Source of the DNA: Candidatus Bathyarchaeota archaeon
GTDB lineage: Archaea; Thermoproteota; Bathyarchaeia; Bathyarchaeales; DTEX01
NCBI GenBank assembly: GCA_018397055.1
Contig: JAGTQS010000011.1
Location: 2,077 to 29,418, forward strand
Direction of reading: 5' to 3'
DNA: 27,342 nucleotides
Both the position numbers and the translations under genes were made by a program. A model generated the notes under the pieces. That model did not search any database. It was not told the origin of the DNA and saw nothing but the letters and a program-made list of their open reading frames with translations. Positions within the stretch are counted from its first letter, which is position 1, and every line of letters begins with the position of its first letter. Shown in pieces: positions 6,882 to 14,351 of this stretch.

Positions 6882-8426
6882 ATGAATGTTCCTTTTAATG
6901 AGGTTTTTCCAGAAGAAGCTCAGAAGCTAATTGATGTTCTTGGAAAGCCTGAAAAAGGTGAACTTGGTTTCGATTGGCAAACACAAAGCCTGACACGTCT
7001 TAAGGCTATCAAAAGGCTTAAGGTTCTCGAGGAAAAAGGCCTCTTACCCGCTCCAAAAAAGTGTGGTGGCGTAAACGTTCACGTTCATACGAACGAGTCT
7101 TTCAGCGCTTTCAGATCTCCATCTGAAGCTGCCTGGCATGGTTACAGAGCTGGGCTTGATGTTTTTGGTATTAACGATCATTATACCATTGCAGGTCACG
7201 GAGAGTTTGGTGAAGCCTGCAAAATATTAGGGTTGAAAGCAACATTTAGCATAGAAATTATGGCTATGCACGATGAGGCGCGAAAAAATGGAGAACATAC
7301 TAACGATCCAATTAATCCTGGAAGAACATATCTGTGCGGAAAAGGTGTTGTTCACGATTTAGAATCGCATTCACGTAGCCAAAAACTTTTAGAGAAAGTT
7401 AGAGCCGCCTTTGGGAAAAGATGCCAACAGATGACTGAAAAAGTCGATTCGTTATTGAAAGATGCTGATTCATCTTTAGGTCTTCCTTTCAGCGATGTTT
7501 TGAAGCTTACTCCAAGGGGAAACGTAACTGAAAGACACATTGCACAGGCAATAGCAGAACTCATAATCAAAAAGTTTCCCAAAATGAGGCAACGAAAACT
7601 TTTTTTAAGAAAGTTTCTAGGCAAATTCGAAGAAGACGAAATTTGCAGCATAGACCTTTTTCAGGACTTAATAAGAAACCTGATTCTCAAAGCAGGGGGG
7701 CCAGCCTATGTGGTGGAACCAGTTGAGGCTTTTCCAAGCATCGAGGACACAGTTCAGCTTTTCAGGGATTATGGCGCAATCCCGACGTATCCTGTCTTAG
7801 GCACCCCTGTGACCGAGAAAGAGGCGAATCTTGATTCTTTGTTTCGTGAGCTTGAAGGTTATGGCATTTTTGCGGTTGAAGTGATTCCAAAAAGAAATAC
7901 TAGGCGTAGACTTCGGGAAATTGTTAGAACAGCTAAAAGGTTCAGGTTCCCCGTGTTTTACGGGACAAAGAATAACACGAAAAAAGTTGAACCTTTACTT
8001 GACAAGTATTCTCTGGATCCCGAGTTTCTTCCTGTTTTTAGGCAGGGAGCCTATTTGATTCTTGGGCATCAGTTTCTCTCTAAGTATGGGGGGAGAGGGT
8101 ATATAAATCAAAAAGGCGGCTTGACAGTTGAAGACCGAAAAATAGGATTAAGACTATTTTCTTTTGCTGGAAGCTTAGTATGGCCGGAAGAATCATTGGA
8201 ATGGTTAACTGCGATTGGGGAAGAAAACGTTTATAAATTGATGTTTGGGCTTTTCACGTTTCTAGGAAGCGATGAAATTTCTCAATTAGAGGTTAAGCCA
8301 GGTTTCAAAATATCTAATAACTTACTTCGTAAAATCCATATTAAGGACAATTATTGTATTTTTGCTGACAAATTTTCAGCTCAAGAATTTGAGGACCAAG
8401 TGAGAAAACATGTTGTTCCTATATGA
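6882..8426 (+). CDS. PHP-domain metal-dependent hydrolase-like protein
   Basis: The N-terminal third looks like a PHP (polymerase and histidinol phosphatase) domain: HxH at H67/H69 in VNVHVHTN, a SEAAWHGYRAGLDVFGINDH strand-helix unit with D99 and H100, and E125 in FSIEIMAMH. In PHP enzymes such residues bind a metal cluster that cleaves phosphoesters. A later part (about residues 290-350: PSIEDTVQLFRDYGAIPTYPVLG) also resembles the end of a PHP barrel, with an insertion of roughly 150 residues rich in charged helices between the two. At 514 residues it is much longer than a minimal PHP phosphatase, and I do not recognise the C-terminal region. The substrate is unknown; pairing with the URO-D-like gene is the only functional hint. 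Confidence 0.75.
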   Translation: MNVPFNEVFPEEAQKLIDVLGKPEKGELGFDWQTQSLTRLKAIKRLKVLEEKGLLPAPKKCGGVNVHVHTNESFSAFRSPSEAAWHGYRAGLDVFGINDHYTIAGHGEFGEACKILGLKATFSIEIMAMHDEARKNGEHTNDPINPGRTYLCGKGVVHDLESHSRSQKLLEKVRAAFGKRCQQMTEKVDSLLKDADSSLGLPFSDVLKLTPRGNVTERHIAQAIAELIIKKFPKMRQRKLFLRKFLGKFEEDEICSIDLFQDLIRNLILKAGGPAYVVEPVEAFPSIEDTVQLFRDYGAIPTYPVLGTPVTEKEANLDSLFRELEGYGIFAVEVIPKRNTRRRLREIVRTAKRFRFPVFYGTKNNTKKVEPLLDKYSLDPEFLPVFRQGAYLILGHQFLSKYGGRGYINQKGGLTVEDRKIGLRLFSFAGSLVWPEESLEWLTAIGEENVYKLMFGLFTFLGSDEISQLEVKPGFKISNNLLRKIHIKDNYCIFADKFSAQEFEDQVRKHVVPI

Positions 8427-8601
8427 CCAATTAGTTGTTAGAATTTATGTTTATGCCAGAATGCCAGAAAACTATCACGTAGAGCATGCGTTTCTAAAAA
8501 GCGTACATTATTCGGTCATATATAAAAAAGGCTTAATTTGATCCGATCAATGTATAACACTATGAAGATTTGTGTAAATCAAATTGTTTTATGACGTGGT
8601 T

Positions 8602-9945
8602 TTAGCTGCCTCCACAGATGTATCGTTCCTGCGCTGTTTTTAAAGGGCATCCTCCTCCGCAAACGTTCAGAGTGGGGCAGTCGTGACATTTCTCTGGTAT
8701 ATATTTTCGTGCTCTTATCTCCTCGCAAAGTGGATTTTTCCAAATTTTTTTCCAGTTATCCTTCAGGATGTTGCCAACTGATGTGAAATAGCTTTGGCAT
8801 GGAATAACGGTTCCGTCAGGTTCAATACACATACTTATGCGGCAGGCGCTACAGCTTTTTATTCCCAATTCAAGCTGCAAGGGGTTGAGGACGCAGTATT
8901 CCGTAGGCGTGTACCATGTGAACTCCATGCCTAGCTTCCGTGCGTGATTTTTGATTTCTGTCAAGATAGGTTCCAATGATGCTTCGTTTAGTGCAAAATC
9001 CTTAGCGATGTCTGGAGCTTTTCCAGAATAGATGAGGCTGTTACAGGCAAACTGTTTCAGTCCGAGGCTGTTGAGAAAATCAATCGTTTTCACGATGTCT
9101 TCAACATTGTGTCTGTTAAGGGTCGTGTTGGTTAGTGTGTAAATAGTTGAGTCAATTGCATTTTTTAATCCTTCAACGGTTTCCCTCCAGCTTCCGTCGA
9201 CACCTGTAATTTTATCGTGAACTTTAGGGTCATGAGATTCGATTGTAACCTGAATATGGTCAAGGCCTGAATCAACAAGAGACTGATAATAAGATTTATC
9301 CTTGATTCTACGACCATTCGTCACAAGACCACTGACCAGACCTATTTTCTGGGTGTAAGCAATAAGCTCAGGAAGGTCTTCTCTCAGTGTTGGTTCACCG
9401 CCTGTGAAGACCACGTGCGGGATTCCGAGACTTAGGAGTTTATCCATTACTTTAAACCATTCTTTCGTTGTCAACTCCTTAGTTTCTCTTGGTCCACCAG
9501 CGTAACAGTGAAGGCATTTATTGTTACACCGATAAGTTATGGCCAAGTCCATTCTATAGGGCGCGCTTAGATCCTTTGTTAAAGGCTCCATCTTGTCCAC
9601 ACCGAGGTAAGAAACTGGACAAACATCAGGCGTCTTAGCGAAAGTGTTAATTATGAATAAAACATCATGGTAGTCTTTCAAGGCTGTTTCAGCATCAACC
9701 CTGTAACGTTTTTTAAACTTTTTAACTACATCTTCATCGGTCTCACCATTCATAAAGGAATATACGTACTCGGCAGCTGTACGATTAAGAAAGAGAACCC
9801 GAGAACCATTAACAATAAGTACACCATCACCATCAGGTTCAAAGCGCAAATGAAGCCGAAGCCCCTGATAGTTACCTTCCTCAACTCTTAAGTGATGAAG
9901 GGGAACCTTGCGTTTTGATCTTAAAATCCTGCCAAGTTTACTCAT
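8602..9945 (-). CDS. Radical SAM/SPASM enzyme with PqqD-like N-terminal region; candidate Cys-tail modifying enzyme
   Basis: Radical SAM enzymes use a 4Fe-4S cluster to split S-adenosylmethionine and abstract hydrogen; the SPASM subgroup often modifies peptides or proteins. The cluster motif CNNKCLHC lies at C140/C144/C147, with TGGEP at 181-185 for SAM. The C-terminal SPASM-like part has many cysteines (C365, C368, C373, C383, C407, C420, C423, C429, C433, C444), enough for auxiliary clusters. Residues about 25-105 resemble PqqD-type peptide-recognition domains (LNRTAAEYVYSFMNGETDEDVV). Its ATG follows the TAG stop of the membrane protein with the Cys-Ala tail with no gap, making that tail the obvious candidate substrate. 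A role in another maturation step cannot be excluded. Confidence 0.9.
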   Translation of the reverse strand: MSKLGRILRSKRKVPLHHLRVEEGNYQGLRLHLRFEPDGDGVLIVNGSRVLFLNRTAAEYVYSFMNGETDEDVVKKFKKRYRVDAETALKDYHDVLFIINTFAKTPDVCPVSYLGVDKMEPLTKDLSAPYRMDLAITYRCNNKCLHCYAGGPRETKELTTKEWFKVMDKLLSLGIPHVVFTGGEPTLREDLPELIAYTQKIGLVSGLVTNGRRIKDKSYYQSLVDSGLDHIQVTIESHDPKVHDKITGVDGSWRETVEGLKNAIDSTIYTLTNTTLNRHNVEDIVKTIDFLNSLGLKQFACNSLIYSGKAPDIAKDFALNEASLEPILTEIKNHARKLGMEFTWYTPTEYCVLNPLQLELGIKSCSACRISMCIEPDGTVIPCQSYFTSVGNILKDNWKKIWKNPLCEEIRARKYIPEKCHDCPTLNVCGGGCPLKTAQERYICGGS

Positions 9946-11565
9946 CTACCTTGCACCTCCATGCGCACATGCACACGCGCAACTTACACAAGCGCACGCA
10001 CATGCACAATGAGCACAAGCGCACACGCAGCTCGGTCGACTCTTAATTGAACTTTGACTTGTTTGCATTGGCTGTGTAGATTGAACTATGCGATTTGTGA
10101 AGTCTTGAACGTTCTTCACTATGTTATTCGCTGAAGTTTCCAATCCTTTAACAATCTTGTTAGCAAGGTCTTGTCCAGGTATAGGCGTAGGCTGACTTGG
10201 AGCTCTCGTGGAAACCTTGGTTCCAGTCGATACAGGAACTGTAGGCGGATAAGGACCGTGCCAGTACCACCACCAACCTGGTCTTGGAACAATGATGATG
10301 TTCGGTGGAAAGGCGTCTCTAATTTTTTCATTGAACATTTCGCCTGCAAGGAGCCATTCTAAGTTTTGGTCTAGGACGTCTCCTCTTAGTTCAGGTGTTC
10401 CAGCTTGCGTAACTTGGATCCAAGCTTTGTTAACCACCGACTTGTAATAATTCACCGTGTCGATTCTCGAGTAGCCTCGTATCTTGTGGTTTACAGTATC
10501 TCTCAGTTCCAAGTATGTTTGAGCGAGCTTAATTTCGTCGAGGCTTCCGTCTGGATGTAAGGAGTCTAAAAAATCAATCTCATAATACCGTAAATTAGAA
10601 GGTTGTCCTTCGCTTTGAACCTTCTGAATCTTTATAACGGGTTCTGTCTCTGTTACCATAACTATACGTTTGTAAATGAGACCAAATAGAATCATTGTGA
10701 GAACTCTAACTGGCTTTGACCCAAGAACTACCGCCGCCTCAACTGCTGTAAGATTTCTCGCTGCTCCAAGTGCTTCGACAGCTATCCGCGGCTTTTCATA
10801 ATCAAATTTTCTGAATCTTGTTGCAATTAACATCACAAAGCCAACTGCCGCTAGAAAGGCCGCTCCGATCGCGATGTAACTCAGTATATCTGGTCCTGGA
10901 AGTTCAATGTATCTTTCAGGAAATGAGACTCCGACGGTGAATTCAGACCATGGTGGCCAGTCTGTTCTTTCCCAATAGACAACAAGGTGATCGTTTACAA
11001 AGTCAACATTGTCAAAAGGTCTTCCAATAATGTATTTAACCTCGTCGCTTGTAACTCCACTTGGAAGAATCATAGCTACTCGAATGCTGTTGATGACACC
11101 TGTGGCGTCTGGAAAAGTCGTTGGGAAGAACTGCATTCCCCAGTATCCTCGGTTAGTATCATCTTGAAAAAGCATCTCTGGAACAGTAGTATACACTATT
11201 AAAGTGTAGGGTTGACCCAGAACTATCGGTGCGCCTAAATAAACATCAATAGCATAATAACCGTCGCTTGAAGCATCCTCGTACCTAAGGACGCTGCCTA
11301 TTAAATCCTGAACAATGTCAATTTTGAACCCTTCCTTAGGCATTCCAACAGTTACAATGCCCTGTGGCGAGCCGCTTGTGTAGGTTAAAGTAATGTTATA
11401 CATTAGGTTGATTGATCGGTCCTTGTTAATTGTGATCTGCACCCATACTTTGTTAACCGTGTACGTCACTGCGCCTTTGACTGAAAAAATACACGGCGCT
11501 GCGCATAGAACAAGTAAGGCTACAAGTACATAGGCAAAGTGGTTAGGACGGATTCCCTTTACCAT
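9946..11565 (-). CDS. DUF2207-like membrane protein with a Cys-Ala repeat C-terminal tail
   Basis: 539 residues. There is an N-terminal signal or anchor (about residues 10-30, AYVLVALLVLCAAPC), an extracytoplasmic beta-rich domain (about 32-222), one clear membrane segment (227-249) and a cytoplasmic part with NLTAVEAAVVLGSKPVRVLTMILFGLIYK resembling the cytoplasmic region of DUF2207 proteins. Next come a Trp-rich patch (WWWYWHGP near 431), a Pro/Ser/Thr linker and an amphipathic helix. The last 27 residues are extraordinary: ten cysteines at 513, 515, 517, 520, 522, 524, 526, 529, 531 and 533, mostly alternating with alanine, then AHGGAR. TGC/TGT and GCT/GCA/GCG codons are mixed. GAGG lies 7 nt before the ATG, and the start overlaps the upstream gene by 7 nt. 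Function unknown. Confidence 0.88.
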   Translation of the reverse strand: MVKGIRPNHFAYVLVALLVLCAAPCIFSVKGAVTYTVNKVWVQITINKDRSINLMYNITLTYTSGSPQGIVTVGMPKEGFKIDIVQDLIGSVLRYEDASSDGYYAIDVYLGAPIVLGQPYTLIVYTTVPEMLFQDDTNRGYWGMQFFPTTFPDATGVINSIRVAMILPSGVTSDEVKYIIGRPFDNVDFVNDHLVVYWERTDWPPWSEFTVGVSFPERYIELPGPDILSYIAIGAAFLAAVGFVMLIATRFRKFDYEKPRIAVEALGAARNLTAVEAAVVLGSKPVRVLTMILFGLIYKRIVMVTETEPVIKIQKVQSEGQPSNLRYYEIDFLDSLHPDGSLDEIKLAQTYLELRDTVNHKIRGYSRIDTVNYYKSVVNKAWIQVTQAGTPELRGDVLDQNLEWLLAGEMFNEKIRDAFPPNIIIVPRPGWWWYWHGPYPPTVPVSTGTKVSTRAPSQPTPIPGQDLANKIVKGLETSANNIVKNVQDFTNRIVQSTQPMQTSQSSIKSRPSCVCACAHCACACACVSCACACAHGGAR

Positions 11566-11906
11566 GTTGGCTCCTCGGTTAACTCAAACTTGTTTTTACA
11601 ATAGCTGCATGTCAGATACGGCTTTCCAGTTATTACCTCAACTTTGGTCGGGTCAACAACGGCATTGCAAACCGGGCAGTGAATTTCCTTGACAGTGACA
11701 GGTCCTGAGACGGTTAAGGTTTGTTTGATCTCTATTGGCTTCTTTTCTCTGCTGAAGAACAAGATTGCTACCGCAATGGCGATAAAAATTAGTCCCTCAA
11801 AAAAATACTTGATGCCGAGGTTAGTAGACATAATGAAAACGACGCCTAGGAAGATCAGTATAGCCGAAGCCGCATAAGCAAGATACTTCAGCGCACCCTT
11901 TACCAT
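11559..11906 (-). CDS. Small two-TM membrane protein with a cytoplasmic-type zinc ribbon
   Basis: Unrecognised protein of 115 residues from the ATG at 11906. An in-frame TTG at 11948, touching the previous stop, would give 129. Two hydrophobic segments (about 6-26 and 34-51) are followed by a basic SREKKP turn, so the tail is probably cytoplasmic. That tail carries one zinc ribbon, C77/C80 (HCPVC) and C100/C103 (TCSYC), ending FELTEEPTW. I prefer the ATG because an AGGG lies about ten bases before it, but the upstream TTG is possible. Being the fourth gene of the operon and overlapping the DUF2207-like gene by 7 nt, it likely works in the same membrane complex. Confidence 0.75.
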   Translation of the reverse strand: MVKGALKYLAYAASAILIFLGVVFIMSTNLGIKYFFEGLIFIAIAVAILFFSREKKPIEIKQTLTVSGPVTVKEIHCPVCNAVVDPTKVEVITGKPYLTCSYCKNKFELTEEPTW

Positions 11907-11948
11907 ATGCTTCAACCCTAATACAGAATTGGTCTGTTTCTTTAACAA

Positions 11949-12299
11949 TTATTTTTTCATGTGACGCAAGGCAGCTATAATTGCGAGGATACCAATGACA
12001 AGTAAGGGCATTACTGGTAGATAGTTAACAAAGAACTGACGGCCATAAAGGAACCATGTTAAGCCAAGAGTTGAGATTATAAGGCCCCAGGAAAAGAGGC
12101 TGAAAGTGCTGCGTGCATACCTGTCTTGTCTGCCTTGTTGCAGCGCTGCTAGCACAATGATCCATAGACCAGACAACATAGCTATAATAGATGGTACCTC
12201 AAGCAACCCAATAAATCCAACGGCTGAAAAGGCTAAGCGAAGAGCAACAATAACGAGGAAAATGCCATATGATAAAATGGTAAAAGATGTTTCAGCCAC
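11949..12299 (-). CDS. Small four-TM membrane protein of unknown function
   Basis: 116 residues, almost wholly hydrophobic, with four likely membrane segments at about 8-31, 36-53, 66-84 and 93-111. A polar loop QQGRQDRYARST separates the second and third. I recognise no family. The start is GTG at 12299 with GAGG about nine bases upstream, and the gene follows the SPFH gene by 24 nt. Operon position suggests it is a membrane partner of the SPFH/zinc-ribbon and Cys-tail proteins. Confidence 0.72.
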   Translation of the reverse strand: MAETSFTILSYGIFLVIVALRLAFSAVGFIGLLEVPSIIAMLSGLWIIVLAALQQGRQDRYARSTFSLFSWGLIISTLGLTWFLYGRQFFVNYLPVMPLLVIGILAIIAALRHMKK

Positions 12300-12323
12300 A
12301 GTCTATCTGCCTCTTTTTGAAGC

Positions 12324-13289
12324 CTAGAATTTTTCTCCGCATTCAGGGCAGAACTTAGAAGTTGCTGGAATAGATTTTCCACATTTAGGACAATTTTTTG
12401 TAGCTGTTGTTTGTCTCTCTAGTTTTGTTCCGCACTCAAGACAAAACTTTGATGTTGCAGGAATCCGAGCGCTGCAGTTGGGACAAATCATTACTGCTAC
12501 TGATGGCACAGCTTCTGGTCCTGTGGGTTGCATCACTTGTGGGATGAGAACCATTCCCGTTCCAAGTCCTGCTCCAGGCGATTTTCCAAGCTCCTTCGCA
12601 GCCTCTTTCACTGTCTCCATTCTTAAAACGGTTTCAGGCGCTGCTCTTGAGGATTTTATCCAGAATAGTCTTTCCCGGTACTCGGGAGTTGTGTCTACAC
12701 CTTCGAACCTGAGGTCTACAAGGTCAAGCCCTAATCGTCTAAAGGCGTCGAAAATAGCGTTCTTCACAGCCATCGATGTTTCATCAAGTTTGGTAAACAC
12801 CGTTGCAAGATCGTACTTTGAGATCTCATCAATTATTTTTTCGTTTATGAAGCCTCGGATGTAGTTGTCCACCTCGATTGTCGAGTAGGCGTTCTTGCCA
12901 CCAACAACCTCTGTGACGAAAAGCTGCGGATTTTCCACCTTAAACCAGTAACTTCCATAGAGTTGAAGCGGCGCAAGCTCGGTTGTTTGAGCCCGCATCC
13001 CAAATTTCCCTGGAATGTTCCTTGTGGAAATAAAGATCACAATTGCCTTAAATGGCGTTTCGTTATATCCAGCTATTCGAGACAAGAAGCCCGTTAATAA
13101 TGGAAGATTCATCGTCGTAAGCATGTGTCTTCCTGGACCTATGACGTCATATGCCTTTCCATCCCTGAAGAACACGGCAACCTCGTATTCGTGAACTATT
13201 AGCTGAGCACCCCACATTATGTTTTCATCAGGATATTTCCAAACAACCTCTTCGGAGCCTGGGTTTCTCCATTCAATAATTTGTGGCAT
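12324..13289 (-). CDS. SPFH-domain protein with two C-terminal zinc ribbons (YdjI-like)
   Basis: 321 residues. The first ~215 form an SPFH/band-7-like domain of the kind found in YdjI proteins (sometimes annotated virion core protein): IEWRNPGSEEVVWKYPDENIMWG, then VHEYEVAVFFRDGKAYDVIGPGRHMLTT. The C terminus has two tandem zinc ribbons, C269/C272/C283/C286 and C300/C303/C314/C317. Both include the run IPATSKFC, so they probably arose by internal duplication. In Bacteria, relatives sit in envelope-stress operons with PspA-type proteins and recruit partners to membranes; a similar scaffold role here is inference. No transmembrane segment is seen. GGAGGG from the end of the preceding gene lies upstream of the ATG. 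Confidence 0.88.
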   Translation of the reverse strand: MPQIIEWRNPGSEEVVWKYPDENIMWGAQLIVHEYEVAVFFRDGKAYDVIGPGRHMLTTMNLPLLTGFLSRIAGYNETPFKAIVIFISTRNIPGKFGMRAQTTELAPLQLYGSYWFKVENPQLFVTEVVGGKNAYSTIEVDNYIRGFINEKIIDEISKYDLATVFTKLDETSMAVKNAIFDAFRRLGLDLVDLRFEGVDTTPEYRERLFWIKSSRAAPETVLRMETVKEAAKELGKSPGAGLGTGMVLIPQVMQPTGPEAVPSVAVMICPNCSARIPATSKFCLECGTKLERQTTATKNCPKCGKSIPATSKFCPECGEKF

Positions 13290-13294
13290 TTAGT

Positions 13295-13816
13295 TTATCC
13301 CTCCAAAATCACTTCTTTTCTAGCGTCAAACGTGCTTTCTAAAGAACCAAGAGACTCCTCAATATCCTTAATTTTTTCTGCAACTGCCTCAAACTTGTTA
13401 TCCATGACTTCCTTTTTTAGAGCCTTAGATTTATCAACCAGCACGCTGGCGTGGTTGACAAGTCCACTATCGAAGGCAAGCATCTTGTCAAGCTTCGCTT
13501 CGTCAATCTTAACGATATCAAAGAAACCAGAATAACCGTATGCGGCATGGTTCACCTTCTGCGTGACTCGGTCAAAACGCATAATCAGTCGATCCATTTT
13601 CGCCATGACCTCGTGAAATTTTTGGTCAGAAAGAATCTGAAAAACTTCTCTTAAGTCGTTCCGGGCCTCTCTTAATCGTTGAAAGATGGCGTCTCTAACA
13701 AGCTTGTCGGATTCTCTGCGGAGCTCCTTTTCTTTGTAACCTCTGAAACCAGGAATTTCTGTAAGAATCTTTTCAGAAAGTCTCATTTCACGTTTGGCTT
13801 TTTCATAAACATTCAT
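13295..13816 (-). CDS. Helical (coiled-coil) protein, partner of the SPFH protein
   Basis: About 173 residues, largely alpha-helical and charged. It opens with a helix containing IPGFRGYKEKELRRESDKLVRD and ends in a second heptad-like helix (KSKALKKEVMDNKFEAVAEKIKDIEESL). I recognise the gene type only from its usual company: similar helical proteins occur beside SPFH/zinc-ribbon genes. Start choice: a longer reading begins at ATG 13921, but the TATA-like box at 13861-13868 would put the transcript start near 13839, which excludes it. The ATG at 13816 or the TTG at 13825 (6 nt after GAGGGG) then remain. It is the first gene of the six-gene operon, with a 5-nt gap to the SPFH gene. Function unknown; a PspA-like membrane-associated role is speculation. 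Confidence 0.75.
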   Translation of the reverse strand: MNVYEKAKREMRLSEKILTEIPGFRGYKEKELRRESDKLVRDAIFQRLREARNDLREVFQILSDQKFHEVMAKMDRLIMRFDRVTQKVNHAAYGYSGFFDIVKIDEAKLDKMLAFDSGLVNHASVLVDKSKALKKEVMDNKFEAVAEKIKDIEESLGSLESTFDARKEVILEG

Positions 13817-13860
13817 TTCGCTCAACAATTTCCCCTCTGGAAATAATGTAAAGACTGAAG

Positions 13861-13868
13861 GATTTAAA
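13861..13868 (-). promoter_or_regulatory. Probable TATA box of the SPFH/Cys-tail operon
   Basis: On the minus strand this reads TTTAAATC. The expected transcript start is near 13839, just before GAGGGG and the start codons at 13825 and 13816. It separates this operon from the RNase P RNA gene upstream. Confidence 0.5.
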
Positions 13869-13975
13869 GTATCTCCTCTTTTAATGTTTATCAATACCTT
13901 TTTTTTTAAAAAAAAATGCATAGCTAATCAAGAAAAAATGGTCAAAAAGATCAGTTCGCAAAATAAAATATTAAA

Positions 13976-14307
13976 TGACTGGTGTGCTGGCTGTAACCCG
14001 TCTTCTGTTTTAAGCAGCATTCGACTTCTCGGGCTACCTGCGTCTCGCACAAGCATTCATCGACGCTTGTTTGCCCTTCCACCCCGCAGGGCAGCCGTTT
14101 CATCGTTTCCCCATAGCCATACTTGGCGACTTAGCACGCCTCATTGTCACAGGCTAAGCGGACGTTCCGTTTCTGTTCTGGAGCCAAGGCTCTCGCCTTA
14201 CGCTTTGCAACGTTGCGGTCTGTGTGGTGGACGGAGTTTCCTCAAACGCCTCTAACCTTTTGAAAGGTTGAGAAGTGTCCGGCAGCTGCTCACCAGCTCA
14301 CCAGCCA
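13976..14307 (-). ncRNA. rnpB: RNase P RNA (archaeal)
   Basis: Catalytic RNA of ribonuclease P, which trims 5' leaders from pre-tRNAs. Both universal core signatures are present on the minus strand: GAGGAAACTCCGTCC from about 14243 down to 14229 near the 5' side, and ACAGAAGACGGGTTAC at 14008-13993 near the 3' side, together forming P4. The ends pair as P1: 14293-14307 against 13976-13990 match at 13 of 15 positions counting only Watson-Crick pairs. A perfect hairpin (AACCTTT/AAAGGTT at 14254-14269) lies at the P3 position. Length is about 332 nt. It lies between the NrdD-like gene and the SPFH operon, same strand, with its own TATA-like box. Confidence 0.94.
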
Positions 14308-14331
14308 TTAACAATTTATGAAAAAAGTTTA

Positions 14332-14340
14332 GGATAAAGA
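14332..14340 (-). promoter_or_regulatory. TATA-like box of the RNase P RNA gene
   Basis: Minus-strand TCTTTATCC, centred about 28 nt before the 5' end deduced independently from the P1 helix (14307). The spacing agreement is the main support; the box itself is a moderate match. Confidence 0.5.
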
Positions 14341-14351
14341 TTATGCTCTCT

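Noticed and set aside
8427..8601. Possible small gene or RNA between the PHP gene and the radical SAM gene
   Set aside because: Only 175 AT-rich bases between converging genes, with no ribosome-binding site, cloverleaf or stable inverted repeat that I could support.
9949..10030. Alternating purine-pyrimidine tract (GCACAT-like) as a DNA repeat or Z-DNA element
   Set aside because: It coincides exactly with the Cys-Ala codons of the tail, and codon choice varies along it, so protein coding is the simpler explanation.
13884..14255. 123-codon plus-strand ORF between the SPFH operon and the NrdD-like gene
   Set aside because: It lies antisense to the RNase P RNA, has a Ser/Arg/Leu-rich composition and no recognisable domain; the RNA structure explains the sequence.
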